Source: Sphingopyxis macrogoltabida (GTDB lineage: Bacteria; Pseudomonadota; Alphaproteobacteria; Sphingomonadales; Sphingomonadaceae). Taken from it: a DNA stretch of 64,000 nt. Position 1 is the first letter of the stretch; each line of letters begins with the position of its first letter. Below, one piece after another: positions 16,286-25,125 of the stretch. The notes under the pieces are model-generated. The model was not told the origin of the DNA. It saw only the letters and a list, made by a program, of their open reading frames with translations, and did no database searches. The stretch covers positions 499,001 to 563,000 of the forward strand of contig NZ_CP012700.1 in NCBI RefSeq assembly GCF_001307295.1, written 5' to 3'. A program made the translations under genes and the position numbers.

Positions 16286-16830
16286 TGCGCCGCATCGATT
16301 TCGATGCGGCGCTCGGGTCGCCGGGGCTTTCGCCGCGCAGCGGTCGCGCGATTGCGGCGCCGCCGCAGGGTGCGTCGACCGAGGTCGAACTGACTTGGAT
16401 CGAAGGCCGGCACGAACAATGGATCCGCTTCGGCCGCGTTGCTGCCGAGCGCATCCTGAGCCGCCGGACACGCGTCGCGGCCTTCCGTCCCGGCGCGGTC
16501 TTCGCTTTCGTCCGCTGGACGTCGAACGACTTCGGCACCATCCATTCGAACATCGCCATCGCCCTCGCCGTCGCGCCGGGCGAGTCCCATTCGACGCTGC
16601 CGTTCGTCAGACCCGGCGCCGAGATACTGGCGCGGATCGACGGCTGGCCGAAGGTCCAGAAGGCGCTCGAGGCGATCGATGCGGTCGAGGCCGTCGGCAT
16701 CGACGCCTGCGATGCGGCGCCCGACCATTGGCGCCACATCGGCAACCGGATTGCAGCCGGCCTGCCGTTCCGGCCCTATTCGCTCGAACGCCACACGGCG
16801 TGGCTTCGCCGCCGGGCGGTCGGATCATGA
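16285..16830 (+). CDS. DUF2840 protein
   Basis: The 181-residue product starts MRRIDFDAALG. The DUF2840-like central part contains VELTWIEGRHEQWIRFG, the pattern RVAAFRPGAVFAFVRW and NDFGTIHSNIAIAL, and a C-terminal GLPFRPYSLERH. DUF2840 proteins occur between an HTH gene and traF in alphaproteobacterial integrative elements; their role is unknown. Start and stop overlap both neighbours (TGATG upstream, ATGA downstream), showing one translationally coupled operon. Confidence 0.85.
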   Translation: MRRIDFDAALGSPGLSPRSGRAIAAPPQGASTEVELTWIEGRHEQWIRFGRVAAERILSRRTRVAAFRPGAVFAFVRWTSNDFGTIHSNIAIALAVAPGESHSTLPFVRPGAEILARIDGWPKVQKALEAIDAVEAVGIDACDAAPDHWRHIGNRIAAGLPFRPYSLERHTAWLRRRAVGS

Positions 16831-17417
16831 ACCGCCGGATCCTGTCCTTCACGGTAGCGACCGTCTCGCTTTTCGGCACGCTCTTCGTCGCGGTCGAATG
16901 GGCGAAGCCCGCGCCGCGCCTGCTCTGGAATGCGAGCGCCAGCGCGCCGATCGGCCTTTACCGGATCGACGCGGATGCCGCGCCGCGGGTCGGCGACCTC
17001 GTCGTCATCGACCCGCCGCCGGCGCTCGCTGGCTTCCTATCCGCGCGCGGCTATCTGCCGCGCGGCGTGCCGCTCCTGAAGCGCGTCGCCGCGATTCCCG
17101 GCGCGCTCGTCTGCCGTTCGGGTACCTTCGTCACCGTCGACGGAGCGGGGGCTGCCCGCGCGTTGGCGCGCGACCGGGCGAACCGCTCGCTGCCGGTCTG
17201 GACCGGCTGCCGGACCGTCGGGCGCGGCGAGATCTTTCTCCTCAACGCGGCACCCGACAGCCTCGACGGCCGCTATTTCGGGCCGCTGCCCGCTGCCGGG
17301 CTGATCGGCACCGCGCATCCGCTTTTCACCCGCTCGAAAGCTGCCGCGCCGCTTCGCAGGCGCGGTGGAGACACCTCTGACGATTCTGCCAACGGCAAAA
17401 GGGAGCGCGAAAAATGA
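16827..17417 (+). CDS. traF: TraF-type S26 signal peptidase of conjugation
   Basis: The 196-residue product has one N-terminal membrane helix (LSFTVATVSLFGTLFVAVEW), the serine-nucleophile region SASAPIGLYRID (about residue 33), the lysine of the Ser/Lys dyad in LLKRVAAIPG (about 75), and the late box RGEIFLLNAAPDSLDGRYFGPL. TraF peptidases mature the conjugative pilin in RP4-like systems. The pilin gene trbC is not found in this window, so its substrate may be missing or elsewhere. ATGA overlaps couple it to DUF2840 and DUF736 copy 3. Confidence 0.92.
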   Translation: MNRRILSFTVATVSLFGTLFVAVEWAKPAPRLLWNASASAPIGLYRIDADAAPRVGDLVVIDPPPALAGFLSARGYLPRGVPLLKRVAAIPGALVCRSGTFVTVDGAGAARALARDRANRSLPVWTGCRTVGRGEIFLLNAAPDSLDGRYFGPLPAAGLIGTAHPLFTRSKAAAPLRRRGGDTSDDSANGKREREK

Positions 17418-17740
17418 TCATCGGAACGCTGACCGGAAGCGCTTCGCACGGGTTCTCGGGGATGATCGAGACCGTCGCCTACCAAGCTCATATCACCCTT
17501 GAGAGCCTGCCCGACTTCGGCGGCGAAGACGATCCCGATTGGCGCATCCTGGTCGGCAATCCGGCCAACGAAGCCGAAATTGGCGCGGGTTGGAACCGCA
17601 CTCTCGCGGGCCATCCCTACATCGAGATCATGATCGACGACCCGGGCCTCCCGGCTCCGCTCTACGCTCATCTGACCCAGAGACTTCCCGATAAGCGCAA
17701 ATATTCGATCCGGTGGATCCGCGGCGATGACGGCGAGTGA
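17414..17740 (+). CDS. DUF736 protein, copy 3
   Basis: The 108-residue third DUF736 paralogue starts MIIGTLTGSASHGFSGMIET and includes PDWRILVGNPANEAEIGAGW and YIEIMIDDPGLPAPLYAHL. Unlike copies 1 and 2 it has no leader of its own. It is embedded in the traF operon with ATGA overlap upstream and a 14-base overlap with the transglycosylase downstream, so the copies are expressed differently. Confidence 0.88.
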   Translation: MIIGTLTGSASHGFSGMIETVAYQAHITLESLPDFGGEDDPDWRILVGNPANEAEIGAGWNRTLAGHPYIEIMIDDPGLPAPLYAHLTQRLPDKRKYSIRWIRGDDGE

Positions 17741-18443
17741 GCGCATGCGCCGCCTGCGCGGCAATCGACCCGCATGGCATTGCGCTGCGCTTGTCGGCGC
17801 CTTCGTCGTGCAGCCCTTATGCACGCCGGCTGTCGCCGCGGTGCAGCCGGGCGAGCATCCCTATGCCGCGCCGGTCGCCGAAGCGGCGCAGCGTTTCGCC
17901 ATTCCCGAACTCTGGATCTGGCGCGTGATGCACGCCGAAAGCCGGGGCAGGGCGGGCGCGGTTTCGCATGCGGGAGCGATGGGGCTGATGCAGATCATGC
18001 CCGGAACCTGGGCGTCGCTGACCGCCCGCCACCGGCTCGGCCCGGACCCCTTCGACCCCCGCGCGAACATCCTTGCGGGTGCGGCCTATCTGCGCGCGAT
18101 GTGGGACCGCTATGGCGACATCGCGCTGATGCTCGCCGCCTATAATGCAGGACCTGGGCGCGCCGATGCCTATGCATCGGGCCGCCGCGGCTTGCCCGCC
18201 GAAACCGTCGCCTATGTCGCGAAGATCGCCCCCGAACTACATGGCGCCGACAGCGTCAACGGCGTTGGAAATGCCGCCGCGGCGCCAAGGCCTTCGCATG
18301 GCTGGCGGGATGCGGCGATCTTCGCCGGGCGCCGCGACGACCTCGAGGGTGCGCATTCCGCATCGGCGCCCGAAGCCGCCGCGCCGTCTTCCGCGCCGGC
18401 TGCGTCGCTCTTCATTTCGCTCTCCACCGCGCGGGACCGCTGA
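17727..18443 (+). CDS. Conjugation-associated lytic transglycosylase
   Basis: The 238-residue protein has a basic N-terminus and export signal (CAALVGAFVVQPLCTPAVAA), then an SLT domain. HAESRGRAGAVSHAGAMGLMQ holds the catalytic Glu (about residue 70), followed by PGTW, a DPRANILAGAAYL motif and MLAAYNAGPG. It cuts peptidoglycan to let the type IV secretion channel through the wall (VirB1-like role). The C-terminal 60 residues are low-complexity Ala/Ser/Pro. ATG 17727 overlaps the preceding gene; a later start would shorten the signal region. Confidence 0.92.
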   Translation: MTASERMRRLRGNRPAWHCAALVGAFVVQPLCTPAVAAVQPGEHPYAAPVAEAAQRFAIPELWIWRVMHAESRGRAGAVSHAGAMGLMQIMPGTWASLTARHRLGPDPFDPRANILAGAAYLRAMWDRYGDIALMLAAYNAGPGRADAYASGRRGLPAETVAYVAKIAPELHGADSVNGVGNAAAAPRPSHGWRDAAIFAGRRDDLEGAHSASAPEAAAPSSAPAASLFISLSTARDR

Positions 18444-18581
18444 TGTCTCGCCGGTGGATCAGCCTTGCTGGATGCCGCGGTTCGGGAGCAGCAGGATCTT
18501 GCTGGAAGGGAAATGGGGGATCGCAAGATAAAAACCGTGCCAGCTGCGGGCCCGGGATGGTCGGTTTTCGGCGGCTTTGGG

Positions 18582-18659
18582 CGTATGGCATAGGCAAAAT
18601 CAGCCATACGGATCGCACAGAGCCCGCATATTCTGCGCCCTTTTCGTATGGCAGGGCGC
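18582..18659 (+). repeat. Triple octamer repeat before the relaxase; candidate oriT or operator
   Basis: CGTATGGC occurs at 18582-18589 and 18645-18652, and its reverse complement GCCATACG at 18603-18610. The first two form an 8-bp inverted repeat with a 13-nt spacer. The third is centred in another inverted repeat (GCGCCC at 18635-18640, GGGCGC at 18654-18659). The region lies directly upstream of the relaxase start at 18663 and has no gene. Both an origin of transfer and an autoregulatory operator fit. Confidence 0.55.
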
Positions 18660-18662
18660 CCG

Positions 18663-20408
18663 ATGCGGCGTGACGACGGCGATTTCCGGATCAGGCCGGG
18701 ACGGAGCCGCGATCGCGGCTCGGGTTCCGCGGACAGGGGCAAGCGGCTCGCGGCCCAGGTCCGCAGGGCGGCCGCCCGCTCGGGATATACCCGCTCGCGA
18801 TCCGGGCGAAGCCGCGGCGGCGGCACCGGGACGCATGGGCGCGGCCGACGGGCTCTGGCCGCGATGCGCAGCCAGCCGGGCAGCCGGCGCGTCACCGTCA
18901 TGGCGCGCGTGGTCCGTCATCGCGGCGCACGGTTTCGTGCAGCGCCGCTAGCGCGCCATATCTCTTATCTGGAGCGCGAGGGCGTCACCCGCGACGGACG
19001 CGACGCCACCATGTTCGATGCCGATGGCGATGCCGCCGACCGCGACGCGTTCGCCGCGCGCTGCGAGGACGACCGGCATCATTTCCGGCTGATCGTCAGC
19101 CCCGAGGACGCGGCCGAACTCGGCGACCTTCGTACCTTCACCCGCGATCTTCTGACCGACATGCAAAGGGATCTGGATACGCGCCTCGACTGGGTCGCGG
19201 TCGACCATTGGAATACCGACAATCCGCACGTCCATATTCTCGTGCGCGGCGTCGCCGACGATGGCGCCGATCTCGTCATCGACCGCGGCTATATCGCCGC
19301 CGGCATCCGCGGCCGCGCCGAGGCCTTGGCGACGCTCGAGCTCGGTCCGCGGAGCGAGCTCGACATTCAGGATGCGCTCGCACGCGAGGTCGATGCCGAA
19401 CGCTGGACGAGCCTCGACGCCCGGCTGCAGCGCATCGCCGACGAAACGGGCGGGATGATCGACCTGCGCCCATCCGCCGGTGACGATCGGCGCCTGCAGG
19501 GGTTGCTCATTGGCCGCGCCGCGAAGCTCGAGGCGATGGGGCTTGCCGAGCGAAGCGGCGCCGGTCTCTGGACTATGGACGCGGGCGCCGAACAGGCGCT
19601 ACGCGAGGTCGCGGTGCGCGGCGATGTCATCAAGACGATGCACCGGGCGCTCGCCCGCGGCGGCGGTCGCTTCGATCCCGCAGCGCTCGCGCTCCACGAG
19701 GGAGCTCCGGACGGGCCGGTCATCGGCCGGTTGGTCGAACGCGGTCTCCATGACGAGTTCGCGGGCAGTGCCTATGCGATCGTCGACGGTGCCGATGGGC
19801 GCACCCACCATATCCGCTTCGATGACATGGAGATGACCGGCGACGCGCGGCCCGGCGCGATCGTCGAACTGCGCAAGTGGCAGGACGGCAAGGGGCGCGA
19901 TCAGATATCGCTGGCGACCCGCTCCGACCTGCCGCTTGCTTCGCAGGTGGTCGCGCCCGGCGCGACCTGGCTCGACCGCCAGCTCGTCGCCCGCGAACCC
20001 GTCGCATGCGGCAATGGCTTCGGTCTCGAAATCCGCCAGGCGATGGACGAACGCGCGCGCTATCTTGTGAGCGAAGGACTGGCTTCGCGCGCCGGCGATC
20101 GGCTGAGCCTGTCACCGGGACTGATCGACAAGCTCGCCTCGCGCGAGCTTGAGGCCGCGACCGCCGCGATCGCCGAGCGGACCGGCCTTACTGCGAAACC
20201 CTCGGCTGCCGGGGAGTATGTGAGCGGCATCTACCGCGAACGCGTCACCCTCGCATCGGGGCGCTTCGCGATGATCGACGACGGGCTCGGCTTCCAGCTC
20301 GTTCCCTGGCGCCCCGCGCTCGACCGCCACCTCGGCCAGCATATCACCGGCACCATGTCGCCCGGCGGCACGGTCGACTGGGCGCTGGGCCGGGGCATCG
20401 GCATCTAG
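18663..20408 (+). CDS. DUF3363 relaxase (RlxS/VirD2-like)
   Basis: The 581-residue protein has an Arg-rich N-terminus of about 85 residues, then the relaxase core: ARHISYLEREGVTRDG (about 98), RHHFRLIVSPEDAAEL, and the metal-binding HUH-type motif NPHVHILVRG (about 185). A long C-terminal DUF3363 domain follows. It nicks oriT and leads the strand into the recipient. It matches the RlxS-type relaxases of Tn4371-like elements. ATG 18648 is also open, but the third CGTATGGC repeat covers it, so I use ATG 18663; neither has a good ribosome site. Confidence 0.9.
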   Translation: MRRDDGDFRIRPGRSRDRGSGSADRGKRLAAQVRRAAARSGYTRSRSGRSRGGGTGTHGRGRRALAAMRSQPGSRRVTVMARVVRHRGARFRAAPLARHISYLEREGVTRDGRDATMFDADGDAADRDAFAARCEDDRHHFRLIVSPEDAAELGDLRTFTRDLLTDMQRDLDTRLDWVAVDHWNTDNPHVHILVRGVADDGADLVIDRGYIAAGIRGRAEALATLELGPRSELDIQDALAREVDAERWTSLDARLQRIADETGGMIDLRPSAGDDRRLQGLLIGRAAKLEAMGLAERSGAGLWTMDAGAEQALREVAVRGDVIKTMHRALARGGGRFDPAALALHEGAPDGPVIGRLVERGLHDEFAGSAYAIVDGADGRTHHIRFDDMEMTGDARPGAIVELRKWQDGKGRDQISLATRSDLPLASQVVAPGATWLDRQLVAREPVACGNGFGLEIRQAMDERARYLVSEGLASRAGDRLSLSPGLIDKLASRELEAATAAIAERTGLTAKPSAAGEYVSGIYRERVTLASGRFAMIDDGLGFQLVPWRPALDRHLGQHITGTMSPGGTVDWALGRGIGI

Positions 20409-20423
20409 AAGGACAGCTTCCGC

Positions 20424-22169
20424 ATGAACGACAAGATACTCTGGGGCCAGATCGCCGCCGTCGGCGCGATCGTGATCCTCGCGGTCTGGGCGGCGACGCA
20501 ATGGACTGCCGCTGCGCTCGGATATCAGCCCGCGCTGGGTGCGCCATGGTTTCGGATCGGCGACTATCCGGTCTATCCGCCGCCGGCCTTCTTCTGGTGG
20601 TGGTTCGTCTATGACGCCTACGCGCCGCCGCTCTTCTACCGCGGCGCCATGATCGCCGCATCGGGCGGCTTCGTCTCGATCATCGTCGCGATCGCCATGT
20701 CGGTATGGCGCGCCCGCGAGCGGCGGCGCGCCGAAACCTATGGCTCGGCGCGCTGGGCCGATGCGGGCGATATCCGGCGCGCGGGCATGCTCGGCGATGC
20801 CGGCGTGATCCTTGGACGCTTTCGCCGGCACTATCTGCGTCACGATGGCGCAGAGCATATCCTCTGCTTCGCGCCGACGCGTTCGGGCAAGGGTGTCGGT
20901 CTTGTCGTCCCGACGCTGCTCACCTGGCCCGGCAGCTGTATCGTGCACGACATCAAGGGTGAGAACTGGCAGCTGACCTCGGGTTTCCGGGCGCAGCACG
21001 GCCGCGTGCTCCTCTTCGATCCCACCAACATCGCGTCATCCGCCTACAACCCTTTGCTCGAAATCCGGCGCGGTCAGTGGGAGGTGCGCGATGCGCAGAA
21101 TGTCGCCGACGTGCTCGTCGATCCCGAAGGCAGCCTCGAGAAGCGCAACCACTGGGAAAAGACGAGCCATTCGCTGCTCGTCGGGGCGATCCTCCATGTC
21201 CTCTATGCTGAGGAAGACAAGTCGCTGGCCGGGGTGGCGGCGTTTCTGTCCGATCCCCGCCGCGGCATCGCCTCGACGGTGCGGATCATGCAGACGACCG
21301 CGCATCTCGGCGAGGCGGGCGTGCATCCGGTCGTTGCCCGTGCGGCGCAGGATCTGCTGAACAAGTCGGCCAACGAACGCTCGGGGGTGCTGTCGACGGC
21401 CATGTCCTTCCTCGGCCTCTATCGCGACCCGGTCATAGCGGCGGTGACGGGGCGGTCCGACTGGCGCATCGCCGATCTCGTCACCGGCGATACCCCGACC
21501 TCGCTCTATCTCGTCGTCCCGCCCGGCGACATCAGCCGCACCAAGCCGCTCATCCGCCTCATCCTCAACCAGATCGGGCGGCGGCTCACCGAGGAGCTCA
21601 ATCCCGCCGCTCGGCCGCAGCGCCTTCTGTTCATGCTCGACGAGTTTCCGGCGCTCGGACGACTCGATTTCTTCGAGAGCGCGCTGGCCTTCATGGCGGG
21701 CTACGGGATCAAGGCCTTCCTGATCGCCCAGTCGCTGAACCAGATCGAAAAGGCCTATGGGCCGAACAATGCCATTCTCGATAATTGCCACGTCCGGGTA
21801 AGTTTCGCGACGATCATCGAGAGCTGCCCGACCCGCATATTTCTGCCGAACGAGCGCGCGGCGGAGCCGCAAATCGCGCGGGTCTACGAGCGCTTTGGGC
21901 TCAACCACCGGCAGATCGAAATCCTGAGCCGGGCGACCCCGAAGCGCGACTATTATTGCCAGTCGCGCCGCGGCAACCGCTTGTTCGACCTTGGTCTCGG
22001 CGACATCGCGCTCGCCTTCGCCGCCGCCTCATCGAAGTCCGACCAGATGCGCATCGGCGAGCTGGTGGCCGCGCATGGCCAGCAGCAGTTCGCCGCCGCC
22101 TGGCTTCGCCACCGCGGCCTCACCTGGGCCGCCGACCTGCTCGGCAATCTCGAAATCGCAGCCCCCTGA
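20424..22169 (+). CDS. traG: TraG/VirD4 type IV coupling protein
   Basis: The 581-residue inner-membrane ATPase has two N-terminal membrane helices (IAAVGAIVILAVWAATQW and MIAASGGFVSIIVAIAMSV), Walker A in APTRSGKGVG (about residue 153), Walker B in LLFMLDEFPALGR (about 403), and the TraG C-terminal region SFATIIESC...LPNERA. It links the relaxase-DNA complex to the secretion channel. An AAGGA site precedes the ATG. In RP4/Tn4371-type clusters trbB-C-D-E should come next; here trbJ follows after 13 bases. Confidence 0.95.
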   Translation: MNDKILWGQIAAVGAIVILAVWAATQWTAAALGYQPALGAPWFRIGDYPVYPPPAFFWWWFVYDAYAPPLFYRGAMIAASGGFVSIIVAIAMSVWRARERRRAETYGSARWADAGDIRRAGMLGDAGVILGRFRRHYLRHDGAEHILCFAPTRSGKGVGLVVPTLLTWPGSCIVHDIKGENWQLTSGFRAQHGRVLLFDPTNIASSAYNPLLEIRRGQWEVRDAQNVADVLVDPEGSLEKRNHWEKTSHSLLVGAILHVLYAEEDKSLAGVAAFLSDPRRGIASTVRIMQTTAHLGEAGVHPVVARAAQDLLNKSANERSGVLSTAMSFLGLYRDPVIAAVTGRSDWRIADLVTGDTPTSLYLVVPPGDISRTKPLIRLILNQIGRRLTEELNPAARPQRLLFMLDEFPALGRLDFFESALAFMAGYGIKAFLIAQSLNQIEKAYGPNNAILDNCHVRVSFATIIESCPTRIFLPNERAAEPQIARVYERFGLNHRQIEILSRATPKRDYYCQSRRGNRLFDLGLGDIALAFAAASSKSDQMRIGELVAAHGQQQFAAAWLRHRGLTWAADLLGNLEIAAP

Positions 22170-22182
22170 AGGAGTGAGTTTG

Positions 22183-22902
22183 ATGAAGAAGAATATCTAT
22201 CGCTATGCGGCGCTGGCCGGTCTGATCGCGGCCGCGATGCTGCCTGCGGGTTCGATGATCGCGCCCGCCGCGGCGCAGATCGGCGGGATCGTCCATGATC
22301 CGCGCAACTATGCCCAGAATATCCTGACCGCTGCGCGCACGCTCGAGCAGATCAACAACCAGATCAAGCAACTCCAGAACCAGGCGACCTCGCTCGTCAA
22401 CGAGGCGCGCAATCTTCAGAGCCTGCCGACCTCGACGCTGCAGGAGCTGCAGGGGCAGGTCGATCGCACCCGGGGTCTTTTGGCCGAAGCGCAGCGCATC
22501 GCTTTCGACGTCGGCGATATCCAGAAGGCGTTCGATGCCCGCTACAAGGGTGCGGCGCTGTCGGGTCCGCAGGCGGCGCTCGTCGCCAATGCCGAGGCGC
22601 GCTGGACCAACAGCGTCGGCGCCTTCCAGGACGCGATGAAGGTGCAGGCCGGCGTCGTCACCAATATGGGCGCGGCCCGCCAGTCGATCTCGACGCTGGT
22701 CACCGCCAGCCAGTCGGCGACCGGCGCGCTGCAGGCGGCGCAGGCGGGCAACCAACTGCTCGCGCTCCAGTCGCAGCAACTCGGCGACCTCGCCGCCGCG
22801 ATCGCGGCGCAGGGCCGCGCCGAAATGCTGGATGCCGCGCGCGCGGCGGCGGCCGAGGCCGAAGGGCGTGAGCGCTTCCGTCGCTTCCGCAAGGGCAATT
22901 GA
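22183..22902 (+). CDS. trbJ: TrbJ conjugal transfer protein (VirB5-like)
   Basis: The 239-residue product has a signal peptide (MKKNIYRYAALAGLIAAAML..., cleavage after AAAQ) and long helical, Gln-rich heptads (LEQINNQIKQLQNQATSLVN), typical of TrbJ/VirB5 minor pilus components. GAAGGAG at 22168-22174 serves ATG 22183 and overlaps the traG stop. It is followed by trbK after one base. In related clusters trbE precedes this gene; its absence marks an internal deletion or rearrangement. Confidence 0.93.
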   Translation: MKKNIYRYAALAGLIAAAMLPAGSMIAPAAAQIGGIVHDPRNYAQNILTAARTLEQINNQIKQLQNQATSLVNEARNLQSLPTSTLQELQGQVDRTRGLLAEAQRIAFDVGDIQKAFDARYKGAALSGPQAALVANAEARWTNSVGAFQDAMKVQAGVVTNMGAARQSISTLVTASQSATGALQAAQAGNQLLALQSQQLGDLAAAIAAQGRAEMLDAARAAAAEAEGRERFRRFRKGN

Positions 22903-22903
22903 G

Positions 22904-23158
22904 ATGGGCCGGGCGGGGAAGCTCGTCGCCGGAGCGATCGTGGGCGGCATGGCGCTGACGCTTGCGCTTCTGGCGGCGGTCGACCCGCCCGCGCCGCGTG
23001 CGTCCGTTTCTGGTCACATTTCCAGAGCGGATGCAGGGCCCGAGCTTGGCGAGACGCTCCGCCGCTGCCGAACCGTCACGGTCGCGGACCCCGAATGCGA
23101 GGCGGCTTGGGAAACGAAGCGCCGCCACTTCTTTGGTCAAGAGAAGGACGAAAAATGA
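22904..23158 (+). CDS. TrbK-like small entry-exclusion-type protein
   Basis: The 84-residue product has one N-terminal membrane segment (LVAGAIVGGMALTLALLAAV), then a short periplasmic tail with LRRCRTVTVADPECEAAWET. This CRxx...DxxCxxAW pattern is that of the alternative TrbK family found between trbJ and trbL. A role in entry exclusion is known for RP4 TrbK but not shown for this family. The stop overlaps the trbL start (ATGA). Confidence 0.8.
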   Translation: MGRAGKLVAGAIVGGMALTLALLAAVDPPAPRASVSGHISRADAGPELGETLRRCRTVTVADPECEAAWETKRRHFFGQEKDEK

Positions 23159-24435
23159 ACGACACCGGGGTAATCGATCAATTCCTGTCGGTCTTCTCGA
23201 CCTATATCGACAGCGGCTTCGGGCTGCTCGGAGGTGAAGTCGGCTTCTTGTCCTCGACGCTGATCGTCATCGACGTAACGATCGCAGCGCTCTTCTGGGC
23301 GTGGGGCGCCGACGAGGATGTCCTCCAGCGTCTCGTCAAGAAGACGCTCTATATCGGCGTCTTTGCCTTCATCATCGGCAATTTCCAGAGCCTGGCGACG
23401 ATCATGCTCGAAAGTTTCGCTGGGCTGGGCCTGAAAGCGAGCGGCGGCGCCATGGCGATCGGCGACTTCATGCGTCCGGGGTTCGTCGCGGCGACCGGGC
23501 TCGAAGCCGCCGAGCCGCTGCTCGATGCATCGGCCGATTTGTTGGGGCCGATCGGCCTGTTCGTCAATTTTATGCAGATACTGATCTTGCTTGTCGCCTG
23601 GATCATCGTCGTGCTCGCCTTCTTCATCCTCGCGGTGCAGGTGTTCGTGACGATCCTCGAGTTCAAGCTCGTGACGCTCGCGGGCTTCGTCCTCATCCCC
23701 TTCGCCTTCTTCGGGCGGACGGCCTTCATGGCCGAGCGCGTGCTCGGTCATATCATTTCCTCGGGCATCAAGCTGCTCGTGCTCGCGGTCATCACCGGCA
23801 TCGGAACGACCTTGTTCGACCGCTTCCTCGACGCCAGCGTCGGCCCTGAACCCGATATCGAACAGGCAATGGCGATCGCGCTCGGCGCGCTGACGCTTCT
23901 CGGCCTTGGTATCTTCGGCCCCAGCGTCGCCAACGGCATCGTCGCGGGCGGGCCGCAGCTCGGCGCCGGTGCGGCTGCAGGGACCGCCGTCGCGGCGGGC
24001 GCCACGCTCGCCGCCGGTGCGGCCGGCGCGACGCTCGCCGGCGGCGCGGTGGCCACCGCGGCACGCGGCGCCGCTTCAGCCAGCGCGCGCGGGGCCGGCA
24101 GCGCCTCGGCGGCCTATTCCGCGGGAGAGGCCGGGAAGAGCGGGGCAGGGGCGGTCGGTTCCGGCTTGGCCAATGTCGCGCGCAGTGCCGCCAGCGGCGC
24201 CGCATCGCCGCTCCGCCGCGCCGCAGAGAAGCTGCGGGCCGACTTCGAGGCCGGGCGCAGCGGGTCCGCCGAGAGCGCTGCGCCTTCCCGGCCTGCCGAC
24301 GGCCCTCCCGCATGGGCGGCCACAATGCGCCGCCGCCAGGTGATGACGCAGGGTGCGACCATCGGTGCCCATACTCTCAAGGGCGGCGACAGCCACGGCG
24401 GCGCCTCGGCTCCCGACATCAGCGAAAAGGACTGA
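23155..24435 (+). CDS. trbL: TrbL conjugal transfer membrane protein (VirB6-like)
   Basis: The 426-residue polytopic protein MNDTGVIDQFLSVFSTYIDS... has six or so membrane helices over the first 275 residues (including LILLVAWIIVVLAFFILAVQ and VTLAGFVLIPFAFFG). A 150-residue Ala/Gly-rich, low-complexity C-terminal tail follows (residues about 275-400). TrbL forms part of the inner-membrane channel. ATG 23155 overlaps trbK; a GTG/ATG further up is open but lies inside trbK. Confidence 0.94.
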   Translation: MNDTGVIDQFLSVFSTYIDSGFGLLGGEVGFLSSTLIVIDVTIAALFWAWGADEDVLQRLVKKTLYIGVFAFIIGNFQSLATIMLESFAGLGLKASGGAMAIGDFMRPGFVAATGLEAAEPLLDASADLLGPIGLFVNFMQILILLVAWIIVVLAFFILAVQVFVTILEFKLVTLAGFVLIPFAFFGRTAFMAERVLGHIISSGIKLLVLAVITGIGTTLFDRFLDASVGPEPDIEQAMAIALGALTLLGLGIFGPSVANGIVAGGPQLGAGAAAGTAVAAGATLAAGAAGATLAGGAVATAARGAASASARGAGSASAAYSAGEAGKSGAGAVGSGLANVARSAASGAASPLRRAAEKLRADFEAGRSGSAESAAPSRPADGPPAWAATMRRRQVMTQGATIGAHTLKGGDSHGGASAPDISEKD

Positions 24436-24441
24436 TCGAAC

Positions 24442-25125
24442 ATGTTCAGAAGACCCAGCAATCATTATGGCCGCACGCCGGAGCCCGTCACGCCCTATCA
24501 GCGCGCCGCGCAGGTCTGGGACGATCGCATCGGTTCGGCGCGGGTGCAGGCGAAGAACTGGCGCCTCGCCTTTTTCGGTTCGCTCCTCCTCTCGGGCGGT
24601 CTCGCCTGCGGCCTCGTCTGGCATTCGGCGCGCGGTACGATCACGCCCTGGGTGGTCGAAGTCGACAAACTCGGCGAGGCTCGCGCGGTCGCCCCGGCGG
24701 ACGGGGATTATAAGCCGACTGACCCGCAGACCGCCTTTCACCTCGCGCGTTTCATCGAGCATGTCCGCTCGATCCCCGCCGATCCGGTCGTGCTGCGCAA
24801 GGACTGGCTTTCGGCCTATGATTTCACCACGGCGACGGGCGCCCAGGCGCTCAACGACCATGCGCGCAATAACGACCCCTTCGCCGAGGTCGGCAAGGTC
24901 CAGGTCGCGGTCGATGTGTCGAGCGTGATCCGCGCCTCGAAGAACAGCTTTCGGATCGCTTGGACCGAGCGCCGCTATCAGGACGGCAGCCTGATCGAGA
25001 CATCGCGCTGGTCCGCCATCCTCACCGTCACCCATGTACCGCCGCGCACCCCGGACGCGCTGCGCCGCAATCCGCTTGGCGTTTTTGTGTCCGCTATTTC
25101 ATGGTCCAAGGAGCTCAATCAATGA
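24442..25125 (+). CDS. trbF: TrbF conjugal transfer protein (VirB8-like)
   Basis: The 227-residue protein has a cytoplasmic N-terminus (MFRRPSNHYGRTPEPVTPYQ), one membrane helix (LAFFGSLLLSGGLACGLVW) and a periplasmic NTF2-like domain with RIAWTERRYQDGSL. It nucleates the type IV secretion channel. It starts six bases after trbL and ends overlapping trbG (ATGA). Confidence 0.95.
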   Translation: MFRRPSNHYGRTPEPVTPYQRAAQVWDDRIGSARVQAKNWRLAFFGSLLLSGGLACGLVWHSARGTITPWVVEVDKLGEARAVAPADGDYKPTDPQTAFHLARFIEHVRSIPADPVVLRKDWLSAYDFTTATGAQALNDHARNNDPFAEVGKVQVAVDVSSVIRASKNSFRIAWTERRYQDGSLIETSRWSAILTVTHVPPRTPDALRRNPLGVFVSAISWSKELNQ

